Of a stretch of DNA of 64,000 bases, positions 52,865 through 61,215 are shown in pieces. Position numbers and translations under genes: made by a program. Numbering within the stretch: position 1 is the stretch's first letter; the number at the start of each line of letters is the position of its first letter. The stretch is taken from positions 186,001 through 250,000 of the forward strand of contig NC_008710.1 in the NCBI RefSeq assembly GCF_000012085.2, given 5' to 3'. Source of the DNA: Borrelia turicatae 91E135 (lineage in GTDB: Bacteria; Spirochaetota; Spirochaetia; Borreliales; Borreliaceae). The notes beneath the pieces were generated by a model that was not told the DNA's origin, did no database searches, and saw only the letters and a list, made by a program, of their open reading frames with translations.

Positions 52865-54874
52865 CTAATTAACCAAATACGCAAATTCGCCTCTACCTAT
52901 TTGTTGATTAAAATTCACCTCAACAGATAGATTGTAATAACCATCAGGTTCTTGAAGTCCTGGATAATCATACTCAAGCAAATAAGTACCTGTTTTTTGT
53001 TTCATCATTAAATCATAAACCCTAGATACTCCCTCATAAGATGAAAAAGGAATAATTGCACCACCAGTTTCATTTACTAAATACTGTAATTTAGAATCAA
53101 CAGGATTATTGCCAAATAATATCAAATAAAATCTAATATCATTATTCTTATAATAACTTAAAATAGTATCTATAGAATATCTATTAAAAGCAGAACGACT
53201 TAAATTTCCATTACTAAAATAAAGCACAGCTCTTCTTGCACTCTTTGACATAAGCTCAGAACCTGCAAGTTTAAGACTAACATCAGTCTTTACATAATTT
53301 GAATCATAAGCTCCAAGAGAATTTGTCTTATGAATAGTACTTAATAAACTTTCAATATTATCTACTAAAGGCACACTTGTTGCATTTATAAAACTAAATT
53401 TTTTATTCGCTCTAGACTTTATAAGAGTATTTACACCCATAATCTGTTCTGACTCATAATTTTTCATAGCAAAAGACTTATCAAAAACAATTGCAATATT
53501 CATATCATTAGAAGTATTAATATCATAAGCAATTTTAGGATTAACAATATAATATTCTTCATTAGCAATCGCAAAATTTTCGCTCTTTAGACCTATAACT
53601 GGCAAGCCATTTCTATTACTAACATTAAGTTCAACATAAATTTTAGGACCTCCGACCCTAATTACTCGACGTACATCAACATTTAAACTATCATAAACAC
53701 TAACATCACTTTTATAAACCGAAATCTGAGCATTATCAAAATCTGAAACAATTACTTGATTATTAACATCAATAATTGAAGATGAAATTTTAGAATCAAT
53801 CTTATCTGCTTTTAAAAGCTTAACAAATGTCTTTCTTAAAACACTGTACTTATAAACACCATACTTTGAAGATATAATAATATTATTGCCTGTAAAATCA
53901 CTACTAAGACCTTCTATTCCCTCAAGAGAAGTTGCAATAGAATATAAATGATTACCACTAGTATCAAAAACCTCAATGGAATTTTTCGAAGTATCAGCAA
54001 CATAAATATTTCCATTTAAATATGTAACACCTGTTGGACCTAAAAGCCCCATATATCCAACTGTTTTAACACCAAAATGCAAAATAAAATTTCCCTTAGC
54101 ATCAAATTTACTTACCCGCTTATTGCCCCATTCACTAACATAAATATAACCTCTCTCATCAACTGTCATATACTGAGGAGCAAGCAATTCACCAGGATCA
54201 GTGCCTTTTTTCCCAATCGAACCCCTTTTAATACCAAAAGTTTTATCATATATGCCAATCTCATCATTTGAACAAAGTGTCACATACAATAGGTCACCAA
54301 GTTCAATTACGTCATAAGGCGACTTTAAAGAAGTGATTCCATCTTTAATCAAAACACTAACATTATTGTTAGCATCAAAATGTAATATTTCATTTCCTAC
54401 AAAATTAACAGCATAATACCCACCATATTGATCAGCTTTTAAAGAGGTAATCTGATATCCATTTGGCCGTCTATAAATAGAATTATTAAGAAAAGCAACT
54501 TGAATAAATCTCTCAACATCAAGTTCATTACTTAATGATATACCTCTTCTTTGTTCAATTATAGATATTAACTGTCTAAGATAAGCTGCCTTATACCCTT
54601 GGGATTGCAGATTGCGCCATTCCCTCAAAGCTTCTTCAACATATCCCAACCTATAATAAACATTACCTATCCAAAAACGATAATCTAGATTACTTGGATC
54701 AAAACTTAAAACTCTTTTAAAAGATAATAAAGCATCATCATAAAGCCCATTATTATAAGAATTAAGTGCCAATTTAAATTCTTCCTGAGCATCTTTGTTG
54801 GTAACTATACCTTGAGAATTTAAAACAAATGTACTCAAAAAAAATAAAACAAATAAATTAAATATTAAAATCAT
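52865..54874 (-). CDS. Exported TPR, NHL-repeat and VWA-like protein (BB0236-like)
   Basis: The protein is 669 residues from ATG 54874, where AAAGAGA and a signal peptide (MILIFNLFVLFFLSTFVLNS) fit better than the ATG at 54928. Order: TPR pair (about 30-100; FKLALNSYNNGLYDDALLSF), an NHL-type beta-propeller (about 150-380; YMTVDERGYIYVSEWGNKRV, GVTYLNGNIYVADTSKN), then a VWA-like domain starting NIAIVFDKSFAM near 457. The MIDAS-like sequence is DKSFA, lacking the second Ser of DxSxS. The architecture suggests periplasmic protein-protein scaffolding. No function is known to me. Confidence 0.75.
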   Translation of the reverse strand: MILIFNLFVLFFLSTFVLNSQGIVTNKDAQEEFKLALNSYNNGLYDDALLSFKRVLSFDPSNLDYRFWIGNVYYRLGYVEEALREWRNLQSQGYKAAYLRQLISIIEQRRGISLSNELDVERFIQVAFLNNSIYRRPNGYQITSLKADQYGGYYAVNFVGNEILHFDANNNVSVLIKDGITSLKSPYDVIELGDLLYVTLCSNDEIGIYDKTFGIKRGSIGKKGTDPGELLAPQYMTVDERGYIYVSEWGNKRVSKFDAKGNFILHFGVKTVGYMGLLGPTGVTYLNGNIYVADTSKNSIEVFDTSGNHLYSIATSLEGIEGLSSDFTGNNIIISSKYGVYKYSVLRKTFVKLLKADKIDSKISSSIIDVNNQVIVSDFDNAQISVYKSDVSVYDSLNVDVRRVIRVGGPKIYVELNVSNRNGLPVIGLKSENFAIANEEYYIVNPKIAYDINTSNDMNIAIVFDKSFAMKNYESEQIMGVNTLIKSRANKKFSFINATSVPLVDNIESLLSTIHKTNSLGAYDSNYVKTDVSLKLAGSELMSKSARRAVLYFSNGNLSRSAFNRYSIDTILSYYKNNDIRFYLILFGNNPVDSKLQYLVNETGGAIIPFSSYEGVSRVYDLMMKQKTGTYLLEYDYPGLQEPDGYYNLSVEVNFNQQIGRGEFAYLVN

Positions 54875-54950
54875 TCTCTTTATACTTAAACAAATACTAT
54901 ATAAATTTGATATTGTTATACAAAACATACTATATATATTATACTATGCA

Positions 54951-54990
54951 ATATGGCATATTAATATCTGTACCACTTAATATGCCATAT
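54951..54990. promoter_or_regulatory. Perfect 14-bp inverted repeat in the lnt/BB0236-like divergent region
   Basis: ATATGGCATATTAA is followed after 12 nt by its exact reverse complement TTAATATGCCATAT. It lies between two divergent starts (54874 minus, 55028 plus), where a terminator is not expected, so an operator or an mRNA leader hairpin is more plausible. Confidence 0.6.
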
Positions 54991-55027
54991 ATTTTTATAG
55001 ATAAATATCAGTAAAAAAAGAGGGAAA

Positions 55028-56581
55028 ATGAAAACAAGATATTTCTTACTAGCCACATTTTCTGGAATGCTTACCACTCTGGCAATTCCAAATGAAATAA
55101 AAAATATGGGATATTCAAGTATTGGTCTAGTTGCATATATACCACTTTTCATTGCATTAATTAAAGTAAAAGATAAAAAAACTCTCATCGGTTTAACAAT
55201 TTTTTACTTTTTAGTAGCTAATAGTCTACAAAATTTTTGGCTTGCATTTTTTCATTCATTTGGGCTAATTACATTCTTAGGAGCAGTATCTGGATATATT
55301 CCCTACGCTTTCGTTTTAGGATATTTTCTATACTATGCATTAAAAACTTTTAAAAATAAAACATTGACTTTAGCTATACTTTTCACATTTTATGATTATT
55401 CAAAATCAATTGGATTCGCAGCATATCCTTGGGGATTCTCAGCCTTTATGGTAAACAACTTCAATGACCTTATACAAGTAGCTGATATTTTTGGGGTCTT
55501 TTTTGTATGCTTCATCGTTTACTTTTTTAATGCAGGAATTGCAAATTTTTTAATAAGACAAAACAAAATAAACACATTAAACGTATTATTCTCCGTTCTA
55601 TTAGTAAGTACATCTTTTGCTTACGGAATCATGAAAAAAATAGAATTAAATCCAATCTTAAACAAAGAAATAGACACTCTAAATATTGCAGCAATCCAAC
55701 TTAACATTGACCCATGGCTACCTGGAAATCATAAAAAAGGAATTCAAACATCTATAAAGCTTACAAAACAAGCCTTAAGAAAACATCCTGATACAGAACT
55801 TGTACTTTGGAGCGAAGGGGCATTAGCCTTGCCATTCAATTCTTACAAAGATTACATTTATTATGATGAAGAATTGATTGAATTATATGATTCAGTAAAT
55901 GAACTAATAAGCAACAGCAAAGCTCATTTTGTCATTGGTTCACCTTCAAAACCAGATAAAAGATCATTAACACATCAAAATTCAGTTTACGCAATAAAAC
56001 CTAACCTTAAGATAGAAAATATATACTCTAAAATATTTTTAGTTCCATTCTCAGAAAAAATACCATTTTATGAATATAAATTTGTAAGAAAATTCTTCCG
56101 TCAAAACTTTAACATTACAGGACAAATCAACGGCAATAAACTTGAAATCTTTAAACTCAAAAAATTCAATTTGGGACTCTTAATATGCTATGATGATGCA
56201 TTCCCAGACCTTGCAAGAAATTACAAAAAACAAAACGCAAATCTACTATTAAATTTTTCAAATGATTCTTGGTCACATACAGATTCATCAGAATGGCAAC
56301 ATTTTGTAGTAGCAAAATTTAGAAGCATAGAAAATGGAATCAAAACCGTTAGAGCTACAAATTCCGGAATCACTGCTATAATAAATGAATATGGGGAAAA
56401 TGTTAAAAGTTTAGCAACATTCAAAAAAGGATATCTAATATCAAGAATAAAATTGCCTCCAAGATTCACAACAATCTATGAACACATTGGAGACCTATTT
56501 ATATATGTTTTGGCAATAGTAATTGTAATCATGACACTAAGATTCTATTTTATTGAAAAGAGTACCCATTTATCATCCTGA
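55028..56581 (+). CDS. lnt: Apolipoprotein N-acyltransferase Lnt
   Basis: This 517-residue protein has about seven transmembrane helices in the first 210 residues and a nitrilase-like domain after them. The catalytic triad is visible as E263 (LWSEGALALPF), K344 (VPFSEKIPF) and C387 (GLLICYDDAFPDL), the same order and spacing as E. coli Lnt. A final transmembrane helix (about 490-510) closes the protein. It N-acylates the lipid-modified cysteine of lipoproteins, a major surface class in Borrelia. AGAGGGA precedes ATG 55028. The 3' end overlaps the convergent gene by 37 bp. Confidence 0.94.
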   Translation: MKTRYFLLATFSGMLTTLAIPNEIKNMGYSSIGLVAYIPLFIALIKVKDKKTLIGLTIFYFLVANSLQNFWLAFFHSFGLITFLGAVSGYIPYAFVLGYFLYYALKTFKNKTLTLAILFTFYDYSKSIGFAAYPWGFSAFMVNNFNDLIQVADIFGVFFVCFIVYFFNAGIANFLIRQNKINTLNVLFSVLLVSTSFAYGIMKKIELNPILNKEIDTLNIAAIQLNIDPWLPGNHKKGIQTSIKLTKQALRKHPDTELVLWSEGALALPFNSYKDYIYYDEELIELYDSVNELISNSKAHFVIGSPSKPDKRSLTHQNSVYAIKPNLKIENIYSKIFLVPFSEKIPFYEYKFVRKFFRQNFNITGQINGNKLEIFKLKKFNLGLLICYDDAFPDLARNYKKQNANLLLNFSNDSWSHTDSSEWQHFVVAKFRSIENGIKTVRATNSGITAIINEYGENVKSLATFKKGYLISRIKLPPRFTTIYEHIGDLFIYVLAIVIVIMTLRFYFIEKSTHLSS

Positions 56582-57309
56582 TTTTCAAAACATAAAGTTT
56601 GAACATCTCTCCAAAATGGAATATTTTTAGTAACATCATTTTTCTTAGCTTTAACTCTAACACTATAAGAAACATCTGTATTTTTTATAATATTTAAAGA
56701 TTTGAGGTCATAAAAATCATCAACTGCAAGATAACTTACATCGTCCTTACTAATATCATTTGAAACCAGCTCTAAACTTGAAATAAAATCAGTTTTAGGC
56801 TCAATTCTACCCAACACTTTCACTTCATCGGCCACAACAGAATCAAGTAAATTTAAATCCTGCAAGAGAAGAGCTCTTACAAATTTACTAAACTGAAATT
56901 TAACTGCTTGTTCTTTATATTTCTCTCTCTCTCTATTTGCAATATATTCTATTTTAGGAGCATTTGTTATTTCGCTAATTTCAATTTTACTATGAATTAT
57001 CCCTGGAATATCATCAAGTTTAACATCATCAAATGCAAGGAAGTTGGTCTCACCCTCCAATTTAATCTTAGAATCAATTTCCTCTACAGCGACTTTAAGA
57101 TTAACTTCTTCTTTCAGTCTCGGATAAATCTCCAAAGCCTTTTTTTGAAAAATTTTCCCCTTTCTAACTTTACCAACATCAATGTATCGCTGCCCAACCT
57201 CATAATAAAAAATAGCAAGTTCCTTTTGTTGCTCATCAACTACAGAACCATTTTTTGCAAATAAACTTATAAAAGCAAAAGAAAAAAACAATAACACCAA
57301 TTTTTTCAT
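56545..57309 (-). CDS. Exported TPR/NTF2-like protein (BB0238-like)
   Basis: The protein is 254 residues from ATG 57309, chosen because GGAGG lies 5 nt upstream; a TTG in that site also opens the frame. The signal peptide (MKKLVLLFFSFAFISLFAKN) is followed by a short TPR-like helix pair (ELAIFYYEVGQRYIDVGKVR) and a C-terminal half ending LCFENQDDKWVLFSIK that resembles an NTF2-like fold. Its B. burgdorferi counterpart BB0238 is reported to bind the envelope protein BB0323 and to be needed for infection. Its role here is inferred from synteny. Confidence 0.78.
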   Translation of the reverse strand: MKKLVLLFFSFAFISLFAKNGSVVDEQQKELAIFYYEVGQRYIDVGKVRKGKIFQKKALEIYPRLKEEVNLKVAVEEIDSKIKLEGETNFLAFDDVKLDDIPGIIHSKIEISEITNAPKIEYIANREREKYKEQAVKFQFSKFVRALLLQDLNLLDSVVADEVKVLGRIEPKTDFISSLELVSNDISKDDVSYLAVDDFYDLKSLNIIKNTDVSYSVRVKAKKNDVTKNIPFWRDVQTLCFENQDDKWVLFSIK

Positions 57310-57378
57310 ACTAACCTCCAATAAAATCTAGTCATCCTCAAAAAAACAAAAATACAACCATAAATCATCTATAAATAA

Positions 57379-57981
57379 TTATATTACAAGTTTATCTTTA
57401 ATGAAAGCAATAAGCTTGCTTTTGTGTTTATCATCAAAAATATTTATGCTATTGTAATCAAAGCTCAATTTAGGCGATAAATCATAACTATCATACCAAC
57501 TTAAATATTTCTCATTAAGACCTTCAAGATACTCTCTAGGAATGCCTGTCTCAAAACTCCTATTTCTATTTTTAATGCGACGCTCAGCTTCATCAACGCT
57601 ACAATCAAGATAAATCATCAATACAGGTTTCTGAGAATGTTCAAGCATATTATCAAGCAAATCAAGATATATCTTATATTCATCATTGGAAATATATCCA
57701 CTATCATTTAAAAGAGAAGCAAATACACGATCGCCATAAATAGATCTATCAAGTATCCCTCCCTTAGTCTTAAATATACTCTTTATAAGCTTAAATCTTT
57801 CATTTAAAAAATTAATCTGAACTAAAAAAGCCCACCTAGACTTATCCTTATAAAATTTATCTAACATAGACAATGTAAATTCATTATTTAATTCACTGTA
57901 AAAAGGAATATTAAACTCCTTAGACAAAACATGTCCAAGCGTAGTTTTTCCTACTCCAATTAAACCCTCAATTACAATCAC
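57379..57981 (-). CDS. Deoxynucleoside kinase (dNK family)
   Basis: The protein is 200 residues from GTG 57981, 8 nt after GGAGG; TTG 57984 is an equally usable start. P-loop IEGLIGVGKTTLG, the ERFKLIKSIF helix, the DRSIYGDRVFASLL motif (E/DRS signature) and the RIKNRNRSFE lid identify the dGK/dCK/dAK superfamily. It salvages host deoxynucleosides, useful to a spirochaete with limited nucleotide synthesis. Substrate preference cannot be read from sequence. Confidence 0.9.
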   Translation of the reverse strand: MIVIEGLIGVGKTTLGHVLSKEFNIPFYSELNNEFTLSMLDKFYKDKSRWAFLVQINFLNERFKLIKSIFKTKGGILDRSIYGDRVFASLLNDSGYISNDEYKIYLDLLDNMLEHSQKPVLMIYLDCSVDEAERRIKNRNRSFETGIPREYLEGLNEKYLSWYDSYDLSPKLSFDYNSINIFDDKHKSKLIAFIKDKLVI

Positions 57982-58061
57982 CAAACCTGCCTCCAAAATT
58001 TCTAACTAATATTTTCTAACTAACATTAATAATAATTAAAAACAACATCATTTAAACAAAT

Positions 58062-58115
58062 AAAAACATAAATTATTAAAAAAACATAAAGTAATAAAAT
58101 GTTTAAAAACATAAA
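58062..58115 (+). repeat. Three direct copies of AAAAACATAAA upstream of the glp-region promoter
   Basis: Perfect 11-bp copies start at 58062, 58080 and 58105, spaced 18 and 25 bp, and end 33 bp before the TTGACA box. The region 57985-58233 holds no other gene. A regulator-binding array is possible; chance in AT-rich DNA cannot be excluded. Confidence 0.5.
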
Positions 58116-58147
58116 CCAAGTATTGGTAAATTCATATTTTTAAATTA

Positions 58148-58176
58148 TTGACATTAACAACAATAAAAAATAAAAT
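58148..58176 (+). promoter_or_regulatory. Near-consensus sigma-70 promoter ahead of the 138-residue ORF and glp genes
   Basis: TTGACA (58148-58153), 17-bp spacer and TAAAAT (58171-58176) give one of the best promoter matches in the window. The expected +1 is near 58183, about 50 nt before ATG 58234. Confidence 0.65.
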
Positions 58177-58233
58177 CTCTAATATACAAAACAATTTCAT
58201 ATACTTTAATGCTTAAATTCAGGAGAATATTCA

Positions 58234-58650
58234 ATGAATAGCAAATACAATCTAAATAGTCAAATAACACTGTTTAAAGCAATAATTAAAAAATCCATAA
58301 AGGAAAGATGTAAAAAATTTTTCATCTCAAAAAGATTCACAAATAAAATCAAAGAATTAATCAAAAGTTTTAATTTATACAGCACAAATCATATAATTTT
58401 AAACGACCAAAAAGGCAATGGTCACAATTGGCACAAATTTATAACTCATAATCTCATCCCCTTGATAACAAAAAATTTATTAATGAATAAGAACCTATGC
58501 TACAAAAATAAATATAAAGAGCATATCAATGGTCTTATATCAAGTTTCACAAATTCTAAGATAATGAATATTGAAATATCAAATGAAAAAAGAGCAATTA
58601 GTCAGCATAAAAAGACTTCACTAAAGTTTTCATATTTGGCAATAATTTAA
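58234..58650 (+). CDS. Unassigned small basic protein upstream of glpF
   Basis: This 138-residue, Lys/Asn/Ile-rich protein (MNSKYNLNSQITLFKAIIKK) has no signal peptide, transmembrane segment or domain I recognise. Support for coding is indirect: a near-consensus promoter 60 bp upstream, AGGAG at 58221-58225 with an 8-nt spacing, and an open frame of normal composition. It sits where B. burgdorferi has, as far as I recall, only the glpF leader. It could instead be untranslated leader RNA or a decayed gene. It lies 144 bp before glpF in the same orientation. Confidence 0.5.
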   Translation: MNSKYNLNSQITLFKAIIKKSIKERCKKFFISKRFTNKIKELIKSFNLYSTNHIILNDQKGNGHNWHKFITHNLIPLITKNLLMNKNLCYKNKYKEHINGLISSFTNSKIMNIEISNEKRAISQHKKTSLKFSYLAII

Positions 58651-58794
58651 CAAATTCAACATAACTAGTACATATTAAAAAAATATTATGAGAGAAAATG
58701 AAAATAAAAAATTATAAAAAAACACCATGTAAATTGAAAAAATATAAAAAGTTAATTTCAAATTAGATTTTAAGTAATATAAGGGAGTTAAAGT

Positions 58795-59556
58795 ATGATT
58801 TATATACGATTTAAAGAATTTATTGCAGAATTTTTAGGTACATTTATTTTACTGGCACTTGGAACAGGTTCTGTAGCAATGACAACCTTATTCCCATCAA
58901 ACCCTTCTGTAACTGGAGAAATAATAAAGGGAGGCTATACAAATATAGTACTTGGCTGGGGACTTGGTGTAACATTTGGGGTTTATACAGCAGCAAGAAT
59001 TAGTGGTGCACACTTAAATCCTGCCATTAGCATTGGATTAGCTACTATTGGCAGATTTCCAACGGCAAAACTTTTTCACTACATTTCAGCACAAATACTT
59101 GGAGCATTTTCTGGGGCTCTAATGACATTAATTGTATTTTACCCAAAATGGATAGAAATAGATCCTGCATTTGAAAATACCCAAGGAATCATGTCAACTT
59201 TTCCCGCTGTCCCTGGTTTTTGGCCTGGATTTATTGACCAAATATTTGGAACATTTTTACTAATGTTTTTAGTTCTAGTTGTTGGAAAATTTATAAAAGG
59301 AGACACTCAAAATCCATTTTTTCCTTTCATTATTGGATCAATAGTTTTAGCCATTGGAATAAGCTTTGGGGGAATGAATGGTTACGCTATTAATCCAGCA
59401 AGGGATTTGGGACCAAGAATATTACTACTACTAGCCGGTTTTAAAAATCACGGTTTTGACGAAATGAACGTATTCATTATCCCTATATTAGGTCCAATAA
59501 TTGGTACTATCCTAGGTGCTATAGTTTACGAATTTACCTTAGAAGACAAGGAATGA
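58795..59556 (+). CDS. glpF: Glycerol uptake facilitator GlpF
   Basis: This 253-residue aquaglyceroporin has both half-helix motifs, NPA (GAHLNPAISIGL near 77) and NPARD (YAINPARDLGPR near 199), and six transmembrane helices. The Arg after the second NPA is followed by Asp, the glycerol-facilitator signature. GGGAG precedes ATG 58795. It is the first recognised gene of glpF-glpK-glpT-glpQ-glpD and brings glycerol to GlpK. Confidence 0.96.
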   Translation: MIYIRFKEFIAEFLGTFILLALGTGSVAMTTLFPSNPSVTGEIIKGGYTNIVLGWGLGVTFGVYTAARISGAHLNPAISIGLATIGRFPTAKLFHYISAQILGAFSGALMTLIVFYPKWIEIDPAFENTQGIMSTFPAVPGFWPGFIDQIFGTFLLMFLVLVVGKFIKGDTQNPFFPFIIGSIVLAIGISFGGMNGYAINPARDLGPRILLLLAGFKNHGFDEMNVFIIPILGPIIGTILGAIVYEFTLEDKE

Positions 59557-59611
59557 TCCTAAATACAATTCAAGCTAACATTGGTTATAACAATAATGCT
59601 AAGGAGGAACA

Positions 59612-61111
59612 ATGAATATGAAATATATTCTATCTATTGATCAAGGTACAACTAGTTCAAGAGCAATAATATTTGACAAAAAAGCAAACATAAAAGGATT
59701 TGCACAAAAAGAATTTAAACAAATTTATCCATATCCAAGTTGGGTTGAACATAATCCAAACGAAATATGGAGCTCAATATTAGGAGTCATGGCAGAAGCT
59801 TTAGCAAATGCAAGAACTTTTCCCAATGAAATTGAAGCAATTGGAATTACGAATCAAAGAGAAACGACAATTATTTGGGATAGGCAAACAGGACATCCAA
59901 TTTATAACGCAATAGTCTGGCAAGATAGAAGAACAGCACAACTTTGCGATGAATTAAAAGCAAGAGGACAAGATAAAAATTTTTTAAAAAAAACAGGTCT
60001 TGTATTAGATGCTTATTTTAGCGGTACAAAAATAAAATGGATATTGGATAATGTTGCAGGAGCAAGAAAACGAGCAGAAAAGGGAGAATTATGTTTTGGA
60101 ACAATAGATACTTGGATAGTCTGGAACCTTACTAAAGGAAAAATACATATTACAGATTATTCTAATGCATCAAGAACCCTACTCTTAAACATTAAATCAC
60201 TTGAATGGGACGAAGAACTACTGCAAATATTAAACATCCCAAAATCAATTCTACCTGAACTTAAACAAAGTTCCGAAGTGTATGGAAAAACCGACTCTTC
60301 CATACTGGGGACAGAAATCACTATTTCAGGAATTGCGGGTGATCAGTTTGCAGCAACATTTGGACAAGCATGTCTTCAAAAAGGAATGGCTAAAAATACC
60401 TATGGAACTGGTTGCTTTGTTACCGTTAATATAGGAAAAAACCCTATTATTAATGAACAACAAACACTTTTAACGTCAATTGCATGGGGAAGAAAAAATT
60501 CAATAACTTATGTTCTTGAGGGAAGTGTTTTCATTGGAGGAGCTGTAATTCAATGGTTAAAAGATAATCTAGAATTATTTAGAAAAAATAGTGATGCAGA
60601 GGCACTGGCAGCCTCAGTAAATAATAATGGGGGTGTTTATTTTGTACCAGCATTTGTAGGCCTTGGAACACCTCATTGGGATTCTTATGCCAGAGGAACA
60701 ATTATTGGACTTACAAGAAGCTCAACAAAAGAACACATTACAAGAGCCGCTCTTGAGAGCATTGCATTGCAAAGCTTTGATGTACTAACCGAAATGCAAA
60801 ACTCAATTCAAGGTTTTGCAATAAAAGAACTAAGAGTTGATGGAAAAGCCAGTCAAAATAATCTACTTATGCAATTTCAAGCTGATATTTTACAGTGCAA
60901 TGTTGTCAGACCAAAAATTACAGAAACTACTGCTCTTGGTTCTGCTTATCTGGCAGGACTTGCTGTGGGATATTGGGAAAGTACTGAAGAGATTACAAGT
61001 CTTTGGAAATCAGATAAAATATTTGAACCTTCAATGGAAAATAGCAAAAGAGAAGATTTAATCTATAATTGGCATAAAGCTATTAAGAGAGCAAAGGATT
61101 GGATCCAATAA
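59612..61111 (+). CDS. glpK: Glycerol kinase
   Basis: This 499-residue FGGY kinase starts [20 protein letters not shown] and has [20 protein letters not shown] near 80, [13 protein letters not shown] near 245, YGTGCF near 267 and the C-terminal [20 protein letters not shown]. Length equals the family norm. AAGGAGG lies 4 nt before ATG 59612; the ATG two codons on is an alternative. It phosphorylates glycerol to G3P for phospholipid synthesis or glycolysis. Confidence 0.97.
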   Translation: MNMKYILSIDQGTTSSRAIIFDKKANIKGFAQKEFKQIYPYPSWVEHNPNEIWSSILGVMAEALANARTFPNEIEAIGITNQRETTIIWDRQTGHPIYNAIVWQDRRTAQLCDELKARGQDKNFLKKTGLVLDAYFSGTKIKWILDNVAGARKRAEKGELCFGTIDTWIVWNLTKGKIHITDYSNASRTLLLNIKSLEWDEELLQILNIPKSILPELKQSSEVYGKTDSSILGTEITISGIAGDQFAATFGQACLQKGMAKNTYGTGCFVTVNIGKNPIINEQQTLLTSIAWGRKNSITYVLEGSVFIGGAVIQWLKDNLELFRKNSDAEALAASVNNNGGVYFVPAFVGLGTPHWDSYARGTIIGLTRSSTKEHITRAALESIALQSFDVLTEMQNSIQGFAIKELRVDGKASQNNLLMQFQADILQCNVVRPKITETTALGSAYLAGLAVGYWESTEEITSLWKSDKIFEPSMENSKREDLIYNWHKAIKRAKDWIQ

Positions 61112-61215
61112 CATTTATATTACTAATTTGTTAAAATCCAAAGACTAGTATTTCTTAAGTTATAAACGTAATATATAAAATTAATATTTGATAAATACAA
61201 CGGAGATGTTAAATT

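Noticed and set aside
54875..54928. 18-residue extension of the TPR/NHL/VWA-like protein
   Set aside because: The upstream ATG has no Shine-Dalgarno and would bury the signal peptide; ATG 54874 is preferred.
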